Source: Taxillus chinensis | Lineage: Eukaryota; Streptophyta; Magnoliopsida; Santalales; Loranthaceae | NCBI GenBank assembly: GCA_023512835.1 | Contig: CM042088.1 | Coordinates: forward strand, 31,769,164-31,833,163 | Reading direction: 5' to 3' | DNA: 64,000 nt | Shown: one piece after another, positions 56,582 to 64,000 of the stretch | Layout: every line of letters begins with the position of its first letter | Numbering within the stretch: the first letter of the stretch is position 1 | The notes under the pieces: generated by a model | What the model was told of the DNA's origin: nothing | What the model saw: only the letters and a program-made list of their open reading frames with translations | The model's database searches: none | Made by a program: the position numbers and the translations under genes

Positions 56582-59113
56582 TGTCATCACTGGTTTTTGT
56601 CCGAGCGCATTTGGGGTGGACTCAAACTAAACCAATGGTGAGAAATTTAGAGTCGCCACCAACTGTTTTTGGGGTACAATTGGATACCCTCTACTTTGAG
56701 TGGTAAAAAATGTGGTCTGTGTCATCAGAGAAGGGTTCACAAGTTGGTTACGTGTAGGGAAGGATTAGCACCCCTACAGTGCCCTTTCAGTATCTATTTT
56801 CGGAGGAGAAGGTTTTCTATTTATTGTCACTGCCATGATTGAGTTGAGTTTCCTAGAAAGTCTATGATTTTTATTTAGCTAAGTTATTTGTTAAAGTTAT
56901 GTTTAAAATTGATTTACCCTAAATTTCTAAAGGAATCCTAAAAGTTTTGATTTGCTTTTTAATTGAAGTGGAAAATGAAATCCAAAAGTTTTGGTTTTTT
57001 TTTTTGGTTTTTTTTTAAAATTGAAGTCCTAAAAATTGCAATATATTCTTTTCACTTTTTTTTTTTTGAAAAATGATTTGGTTTTTTATTTGCTTTTTGT
57101 TTTTTTGTTTTGGAAATGTTTATTTTGTTTTTATTTTGTTTTGTTTTTGTTTTTGGTTTTGGAAAGGGACATATGTTGTGAATTGAAATGAAAATAAATA
57201 ATTGTGTTTTTAGTTATTTTTGTTTTTTGTTTTTTTTTGTTTTCATGTTTTTTTTTGTTTTTTGTTTTTTGTTTTCTTAGCTAATGGAAATTTAATGATA
57301 AATCAAAAATAATTATTGTGTATGTGATAGCAATATCCACACAAAAGGGTCTCTCTTTTTTTTCTTTTTTTTCTTCATATCTCTCCTTTTGTTTTCTCTT
57401 TTTTTTTCCTTTTTTACTATCAGCTGTTACATATTACAACTTGAATAGAATGGACAAAACAATAACAAAACAACAGAAACGATAAACGAAACAACTAAAC
57501 GTAATTCACAGCAAGAGAAAAATAAAATAAAATCACAACACAAATGCTAAGAATATACTAAGATAACAAAAATAATAATAATGATAATGATAATACTGAA
57601 ACCGACTTTGGCTTTGGATTGGGACTCCGACAGCGGCAACGTTAGCGGGAGGAGGGTGAGTCTCCAAAGACTGGTTGATTGGACTTGAGCCGGAGGTTGA
57701 ACGCTACTGGCTGAAACTGCAAATACCTGTGTCTCTCTTTTGTTTTGCTATCATTTTTGATTTTTTTGATTTGGTATCGTTGCTGAAAAGAAAAGAAAAT
57801 ATAACTGGGGGGGAATGAAAATGGTGTTTCAGAATTTTTGGGTTTGAAATGGGGGAGAGTGTATGTATGAGTGTTGGAGAAGAGAGTTTGAATGAGATAT
57901 TCGGGAGAGAGGAGTTGAAAAAGGGGGGTAGAGATTGGGTGTTTTTCTGGGTTTCCACACTATGGACATTCTTACGTGTAAGCTTGGACGTTTTCCTTAT
58001 CGGTCTCCCTTTTTGTGTAGATAGACGACTTGATTTAAAGGGGTTGGCTCAATTTGGCTGGACCGCCATTATTATACATTTATTGCTCTATTATGAATGT
58101 CAGCATTTTTAATTGCAAGATTCTAGCTTTTGTCTGGTGGTTGGACGACCTGTGCGTAAAATGGGACAGCTTGTGATTTCTTTTTCGTTCTTTTGTGAGC
58201 ACATGCGTCTGACAGGCGTTGAAAAGCATCTCTGACAATTGCCAGCTAATAAAAATGTGTCTCGTGAATAATGTGGGAGAGCGACCACGGATATAAGGCC
58301 AAACAGCGAAAGTCAAAGGTCAATAGAGTCGAAGTGTCGGCAGGGTCGAAGGTCGGTGGGTCGAAGGTCAAGGGGTGAAGGGTCAAAGGTTAATCTTAGG
58401 GTCAAAGGTCAACAGTCAAGGGGCGAAGGGTCAAAGGTTAATCTCCGAGTCGAAGGTCAAGGGTCGAAGGTTAATCTCCGAGTCGAAGGTCAACCCTCGA
58501 AGGTCAATCCTCGAAGGTCAATCCTCGAAGGTCAATCCTCAAAGACTCAACGGCTTCCTTGGCCAAAGACAGGCGTCGGGGCTTCGAGTCAACGAGTCTA
58601 GTTTTTTTTTTTAACCTTTTAATTACCTTCTTACCCCCACCCAAAATGCCAAAATAGATGAACTTTTGAAGATTGTTTAGAAAGACCCGTATTCGCCTAA
58701 ATAGACGTTTTGGAGAATTTCACATAGTCACTTTTTCGTGCAGTTTGATCAGGGGCATTGACTGTCTTTTGGCAAGTTTGACTTTTTCCCGTGAAAATTG
58801 TTTTAGCCATAACTTCTTCATTTTAAATCGGAATTGAGCTCGATCAAGTGCGTTAGTCTCCAAATTTCATCCTCTATCACCTGGCGTTGGTCTTGTAGCA
58901 CTTTAGGGGCTTGTAACAGAGGTTATCAATTTTAGGCTTCACTATTCGTGTCAATGTATCCATCTTGTGCCGATTGGGGTTAACATCAACGCCAAACCAT
59001 TCCTTAGTCGTGAGAAATCTTTAAGGACCTGTTCAGGAAGGTATATGGCATGGACAAAAAGTATATATAAAATGGGATTAGTATGTCCAACCCAGACAAA
59101 ATGGGGTCCAATA
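56582..59113 (-). mobile_element. Tat 5' LTR
   Basis: On plus TGTCATCACTGGTTTTTGTCC...GGGGTCCAATA, 2532 bases. The last two bases have decayed from CA to TA compared with 37990. It contains a long T-rich/TTTTG tract (56990-57420), the segment shared with the 3' LTR (57757-59113), and the TCGAAGG array (58310-58560). Fragments of the same LTR occur at 61325-61900 and 63311-64000. Confidence 0.88.
58310..58560. repeat. TCGAAGG-core array in the Tat 5' LTR
   Basis: GTCGAAGGTCAA, GGGTCAAAGGTTAATCT and CCTCGAAGGTCAAT units. Shorter than the 3' LTR array and with a different order of variants. It gives rise to spurious RVKGQ-type ORFs. Confidence 0.8.
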
Positions 59114-59342
59114 ATACCATTTAGCCACACAATTACACATAAACAACAAATGAAACTAGTGCCCTAATACTAATGCATGAATATCCTACCACTGGACTGA
59201 ACTGGACTATCCTAAGTACACCTTAGAGACTCAAAGAGGACCATGTTGATCAAGCATGTCTCTCCAGGCACCTCCAAAGGGCTCAAGAGTAACCAATCTG
59301 CCCACTACCCTAGGCTAACTAGACCATGTTCTGATATCATAT
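59114..59342 (-). other. Chromovirus leader and primer site, right of the Tat insertion
   Basis: Minus-strand leader of the outer chromovirus. CCACTACCCTAGGCTAACTA (59301-59320) is identical to the first chromovirus at 4122-4141, and the decayed primer site reads ATGATATCAGAAC (59328-59340). The gag start expected further left is missing, replaced by the Tat LTR. Confidence 0.8.
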
Positions 59343-60439
59343 TGTCACACCTTGGATTTCCAACCCGAGGAAACCGATTCGTGATTCCCCTTTACCCACC
59401 CAATGAGCAAAGAGTTGGGTTAAACAATACCACACATAACATCACAAACAAACATAACACGTGTTCACAAGCCAAACCACAAGTTTTTATTAGATAGTCA
59501 AATCTTTTTTACAACATTCCCCAATGGGGTTAAATCAGTTTCCTCAACATAACTTAATATGAAAAGCAACAAAACAATAAACTCAATCTTCCACCTTGGT
59601 GTCCCGCCTAATGACTGTAGGTTCTTGAAAAGAAAAACAAACCACAATAGGAGGGATGAGGAACAACAACTTAGTAGGAATCATGTCTCCCGAACAATCC
59701 CATGCTCCTAGGGTCTACATGATGAGTGCGCATGTGCAATGTTGTGGCAATAGTACACAGACAACTTATAATCAGCATTTTAACTTTAGGGTACTCATAA
59801 TTAAGACAACACATAAGAAAGCCCCACAAACAACTACAACCACAACCACACAAGCTACCACAGCCACACAGGCTACCACAACCACAACTACACAGGTCTC
59901 ACATCACAATTCCACATAGCACAATTTAAAGCACATCACAACAATACATATCCACACTCATAATGAACACCATAGAAATACACTCAACACATATATATTA
60001 CTCAAGCCTAGCTTACAAGCTATGTTAACCTAACACGTCCCCTTGTAATTCCTCCACAAAATCCTATCGTACAACTAACACGAAGAACGTGGACACGAGA
60101 CCAATAGTAACCCCCTAGCCACGATGGGCACCCCTAAACGACTTCCCTAACTAAATACCACGAAATGATAATTTCCTCTAACCATAAATACAGAAAACAA
60201 CCATGTACGCAAATGCCATTGAAGGCCAATATTCATATAGGAAATCACATCTATATAAATTTACATATATACATCATCTACCTCTAACCCTAGAATAGGT
60301 TCAAGGGAGTACAAAATTTCTACCTCAAATTCGGTTGCATTAGGATTTGAAATCAGATGATCTACCTTGCTCCTTACTCCATTTCGATAGGTGTCTCCCA
60401 CCCTTAAGAACACAGCGGCAATGATTGAATCGATGGTGA

Positions 60440-60509
<70 letters not shown>

Positions 60510-61135
60510 ATGGCTTTGAAACAATACCAGAACCCTAAAATCGTAAAATAGAAAGACATATATCGAAAATATATTATCGTAGGGTCGATGTTGACGTAAA
60601 TACACACATCGACCACATCGACCATCATTTTCTCGCGTCGACCAATTTGCATATCGAACATGGTTAATCTGAAGTTGGGTCAACTACGTCGAGCTCATGT
60701 CAACCACATGTTGACAATATTCCACGTCGACCAATAGACATAGAACAACTCTCGGGAATCTGATTTGATTGACCTCGACCACTCTCATGCCACATCAACC
60801 ACACATCAACTACACATCGAAAATTATCTCGTATCCACCAACGGAAAAGCCTTTGGAAACTGCCTGGATCGACCTTGACCAAAACTGTGCTAGGTTAACC
60901 ATGTTGACCACTATCACACATTGACCAAGGCTGCATCGATTAAGCCTTAACATGACAATTCATTTTAGCTTCTCGAAAATAATTTGGCTATCGGGACACT
61001 TCCCTAGAATCCCCAATCAGCTAGACCCCCACCGAGGCGTTGCGCCCTTGGACTCCCACTAACCATAAGGTCAAGAGTCCTTCCCCAAACGCATAAATGA
61101 CTAACTCCTCGCATCCCCAAACACGGGTTATTACA
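59343..61135 (-). mobile_element. 5' LTR of the nested chromovirus
   Basis: On plus TGTCACACCTTGGATTTCC...ACGGGTTATTACA, 1793 bases. It contains an AACCACA-type array (59830-59900), a CT run (60443-60507), a GTCGACC array (60590-60940) and the empty insertion site GTTGCGCCCTTGGACTCCC near 61040. It is followed by CAGAT, matching TAGAT at 28295. Confidence 0.9.
60443..60507. repeat. (CT)n microsatellite
   Basis: About 65 bases, in the same position as the 32-base run in the sister LTR. Confidence 0.95.
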
Positions 61136-61324
61136 CAGATGGCTATATTGAGTCTTTTGAATGTTAACCAGAGACTTAATGAGTGTTGGATAGTTATACC
61201 GAGTCTTCTAAACATTAACCCGAGACTTAGTGATCACTCACTTAATTTGAAAAACATTAAACCTATACTTAAAGAGCATCAGGCATGGTTAAACAGAGAC
61301 TTGATGAGCTTAAACCGAACCTCT
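61136..61324. other. Degenerate TTAACCCGAGACTT repeats flanking the nested complex
   Basis: GAATGTTAACC(A/C)GAGACTTAATGAG and similar words repeat at about 60-base spacing. They continue the array of 28200-28299 on the other side of the insertion, which supports the outer boundaries. Confidence 0.65.
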
Positions 61325-61900
61325 TGTCATCACTGGTTTTTATCCGAGGCCATTTGGGGTAGGCTTAATCGAAACCAATGGTGAAAAATAGAGTCGCCAC
61401 CAACTATTTTAAGGATACAGTTGGATATCTTTTACCTTGAGTAGTTTAAGAAGTGGTCTACGTTCTCAAAGAAGGGTTCGGGAGTTGGTTATGTGTCGGA
61501 AAGGATTAACACCCCTACATCACCCTTTCGGTATCTATCTTAGGAGGAGGAGGTTTCTATTTGCTTTCACTGTTTATTTCTAGTCTAAGGGCCTATATTC
61601 TACTCTTTTTACTTCTCTAAGTTATTTGTGAAAGTGAATATTAAATCCGATTTACCTCAAAGGTTTTGGTCTTTGATTTTTTCATTTTTCATTTTGTTTA
61701 TTTTATTTTATTTTATTAAAGGAAATGTTAAGTTATTCTAAAGCAAAGTCTAAGTTAAGTTTTTATTTTTCTTTTCTTTTATTTTTTTAGATACTAAAAC
61801 AACTGCAAACAAACATATATCAAAATAATTGTTATGTGCATGATTGTGACATTCATAAATAAAGTAATAAACTCATTCTCTTTTTTTTTTTTTGGCATGT
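61325..61900 (-). mobile_element. Tat LTR end fragment
   Basis: TGTCATCACTGGTTTTTATCC onward matches 56582-57130 in order (TAGAGTCGCCACCAACT, GTGCGCACCCCTACA-type words, CCTTTCGGTATCTATC). It is truncated near 61900 at a T-rich tract. No primer site remains beside it. Confidence 0.75.
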
Positions 61901-63310
61901 TTCCCTCTAGGGTGCTGCCCCAAACCTGCTATAATCTCACACATGACATGCGCAAACCATACAAGAGAATACTCCATATAATAAAATTGTATCTCATGTT
62001 ACATAAGGTCACCATCCCCAAAACACAGTGTCTCAAATAAACATGCCAATTTCAGACAAATGCATGGGTATCAATCTCAAATAAAACTGTAAATCAAACA
62101 CACATGCTTCCACAACAGTATAATCCCCCTAATGCCTTCTAGGTCTGGCAAAGAAAGACATCAAAGGTGGGTGAGCAAACCATAGCTCAGTAGGGGTTAT
62201 GACTCCCCAAACCAACCCAACATCTGCTCCATAATATGCTCCATGCAAATATGTGTAGTGTAGTGTAGTTAAAGTAATAGTAAAACACACACAAAGGATT
62301 CACAGGTGGTTCCCTCAATGGAACCTAAATACTCAGGTCCACTCTTGGACCGTCCCCTCAATAAGACCTCAACAGCTCATGCCCATCCCATGACTGTTCC
62401 CTTAATAGAACCTCAATATCTTATATCCAATCCAGGATTGTCCCCTCAATAAGACCTCAAAATCTGAGGTCTACTCTTGGACCATTCCCTCAATGGGACC
62501 TCAATTCCACACATCAAAGCATAATAGTAAATGCACAAATATTTCATGAAACATCTCTATTAAAGAACAACAATTCTCGCTCATGCACCCGAACTTACAA
62601 TATAGTTCGACAGCATCTTTATCTCATGTTTCACAACACAAAACACCACATACATATATATGTATATCTCAAAACCATATACCATAATACAATCTCCCTG
62701 AATCCGTAATGAGATTCTAATATTAGAATATAGCACAACCACTGAAATAGACTCGAGATGATAGAACCACCTATCTCAAATTCGGATGATCTTGGTGATT
62801 GCAAATTGTAGAAACCCTCCCATTCACGGGATGCCTTCCGCTTCCAAGAACGCAATAGCAACGATCAAACTGATTAAGATCTCTCTCTCTCTCTCTCTCT
62901 CTGATGGCTTCCAAAAATAAAAACCCAGAAACCCTAAAAACGTAGAAAAATATGATATATATAAAAAATGCACTGCCGCAGAGTCGATGTCGACCAAAAA
63001 CACTGCGGGATCGACCACATCGACCGCCTATCCTTGCGTTGACCAGACACCAACGTCAACAAATCTCCACATCGCACAAGGTCGATCTATAGCTGAGTCG
63101 ACCTCATGTCGACCACACATCGACCACATTCTACATCAACCAACAAACATGGGAAAGCTCTCGGGAAACTGCTCTGTTCGACCTCGACCACGTCGACCAT
63201 ACATCAACCTCACATCAGATTTCATCTCGTATCGACTAAACTCTCTGGAATCTCCTCTGGTCGACATCGACCAACCAACTTTCCAGGTCGACCACGTCGA
63301 CCAAACCCAC
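61900..63310 (-). mobile_element. Third chromovirus LTR copy, partial
   Basis: CATAGCTCAGTAGGGGTTATGACTC (words at 62185) and the CT run (62880-62902), followed by a GTCGACC array (62980-63310), correspond to the LTRs at 28300 and 59343. At 62320-62520 a different array (CCCTCAATAAGACCTCAA, about 55-base units) replaces the AACCACA array. Interrupted at 63311 by a Tat LTR. Confidence 0.65.
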
Positions 63311-64000
63311 TGTTGGACCCCATTTTGTTCGGGTTGGACATACTAACCCCATTTGATGCATATACCTTTTTGCCCATGCCATATACCTTGTTAAACAGGT
63401 TCTTAGAGATTCCATGCGATTTGCACAAGATGGATGCATTGACACGAACCGGGAAGCCTAAAATTGATAACCTCTGTTGCCAGCCCCTATAGTGCCCCAA
63501 GATCAATGTCAAGTGATAGAGGATGAAATTTGGAGACTAACGTACTTGACCGAGATTAATTCTGATTTAAAATGAAGAAGTTATGGCCAAAACAATTTTC
63601 GTCGGAAAAAGTCAAACTTGCCAAAAGACGGTCAATGCCCCTGGTCAAATTGCCTGAAAATGTGCACGTGAGGAATAGTCTGAAATGTCTATTTAGGCGA
63701 ATATGGGTCTTCCTAAACAATCCCTGAAAGGTCGTCCATTTTGGTATTTCAAGTGGGGGTAAAAAGGTAATTAAAAGTACTAAAAAAAAAATGTGACTCG
63801 TAGCCTCGAAGTGTCGGCAGGTCGAAGCTTTAAAGACTCGAAGCCTCAAAGCCTCGAAGCCTCGAAGACTCGAAGCCTGGAAGCCTTGAAGCCTCGAAGA
63901 CTCGAAGCTTCGAAGCCTGTAAGCCTGCCGACACTTCGACCCTTCGCCCTTTGCCCTTCGACCCACCAACCTTCGACCCTTTGACCATTGACCTTCGATT
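63311..64000 (+). mobile_element. Tat LTR start, plus orientation, runs off the window
   Basis: It begins TGTTGGACCCCATTTT, the exact inverted counterpart of the Tat LTR ends at 37990 and 59113, and matches them through the GTTATGGCCAAAACAATTTT and CGTCCATTTTGG segments. A TCGAAGC/CTTCGACC array starts at 63795. It is inserted inside the GTCGACC array of the chromovirus LTR. The rest lies beyond the window. Confidence 0.82.

Larger units (their letters stand above)
36610..59113 (-). mobile_element. Tat/Ogre-like Ty3 retrotransposon (nested host of further insertions)
   Basis: Minus strand, in order from 59113 down: 5' LTR (56582-59113), primer site (56563-56579), ORF1 (54640-55908), gag (51830-54025), protease (51266-51829), G-patch-like segment, RT (49630-50484), RNase H, second RNase H (44172-44974), integrase (43020-44165), long 3' untranslated part with tandem repeats, polypurine tract, truncated 3' LTR (36610-37990). 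RNase H plus a second RNase H before integrase defines the Tat clade; the extra ORF before gag recalls Ogre. Removing the 41103-42978 and 44975-49212 insertions leaves about 16.4 kb. Confidence 0.88.
28300..61135 (-). mobile_element. Nested chromovirus: complete insertion span
   Basis: Outer element of a nested stack. The 3' LTR (28300-31590), polypurine tract (31591-31603), integrase, RNase H and RT pieces, a leader with primer site (59328-59340) and the 5' LTR (59343-61135) all lie on the minus strand in the right order. Flanking 5-base duplications are TAGAT (28295-28299) and CAGAT (61136-61140), one mismatch, and the repeat-rich flank continues across both sides. Without the nested solo LTR the 3' LTR is about 1766 bases, against 1793 for the 5' LTR. 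Gag, protease and the first half of RT are missing, probably deleted at the junction near 36610. Confidence 0.85.

Noticed and set aside
58356..58614. ORFs encoding repeated RVKGQ/KVNLRVEG peptides
   Set aside because: Translations of the TCGAAGG array in the Tat LTR; no start context, no conservation expected.
1..64000. Any novel defence, biosynthetic or regulatory host gene system
   Set aside because: No cluster of non-retroelement ORFs exists; every recognised protein segment belongs to a retrotransposon or a hAT element.

Overview
The window is plant nuclear DNA made almost entirely of LTR retrotransposons and their debris, many inserted into one another. The Athila and Tat lineages of Ty3/gypsy, chromoviruses with chromodomain integrases, a TRIM element, hAT remnants, long GA/CT/TA microsatellites and AT-rich spacers all point to a eudicot, probably with a large repeat-rich genome; the species cannot be named from this. 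I found no convincing intact host gene, no tRNA or rRNA gene and no CRISPR array. All retroelement proteins carry stops or frameshifts; the longest open stretches are a chromovirus protease-RT (1252-2532, minus) and an Athila RT-RNase H (14632-15843, plus).

Layout. 1-850: unclassified LTR-like sequence. 948-6091: truncated minus-strand chromovirus (RT, protease, gag, primer site, 5' LTR) ending in a fold-back duplication. 6092-8955: scrambled chromovirus fragments and an old LTR rich in TTCGA motifs. 9218-9673: a compact TRIM with both LTRs and primer site. 10145-20887: plus-strand Athila element (5' LTR, tRNA-Asp-type primer site, gag, protease, RT, RNase H, integrase, env-like remnant), with a solo chromovirus LTR at 18711-20467 flanked by ACCAA and a second LTR at 20888-22866. 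No Athila 3' LTR was found. 22867-25170: hAT-like sequence and a fragment of a hAT transposase C-terminus. 25657-27783: solo LTR with TTGTA target duplication.

28300-61135 is one nested insertion, about 32.8 kb. A minus-strand chromovirus has its 3' LTR at 28300-31590 and its 5' LTR at 59343-61135, with outer duplications TAGAT/CAGAT. Its 3' LTR holds an Athila-type solo LTR (29977-31496, GCGCC on both sides). Its pol is split by another LTR (33222-35440). A large minus-strand Tat/Ogre-like element (36610-59113) is inserted in it. That element has an extra ORF upstream of gag resembling the plant DUF7745 family, then gag, protease, a G-patch-like motif, RT, RNase H, a second RNase H and integrase. 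The Tat element in turn holds a solo chromovirus LTR (41103-42978) and a plus-strand chromovirus piece (44975-49212), whose gag contains a hAT-type MITE (47821-48230) with a near-perfect 8-bp duplication. That is up to four insertion levels.

61136-64000 holds further Tat and chromovirus LTR pieces, including a Tat LTR in the opposite orientation that runs off the window.

The most unusual sequence signals lie in the LTRs. Athila and chromovirus LTRs share a promoter-proximal layout of ACGT-core palindromes followed by a TATA box. Chromovirus and Tat LTRs both carry degenerate arrays around a TCGA core. Related chromovirus LTRs carry different short tandem arrays in the corresponding part of the LTR.
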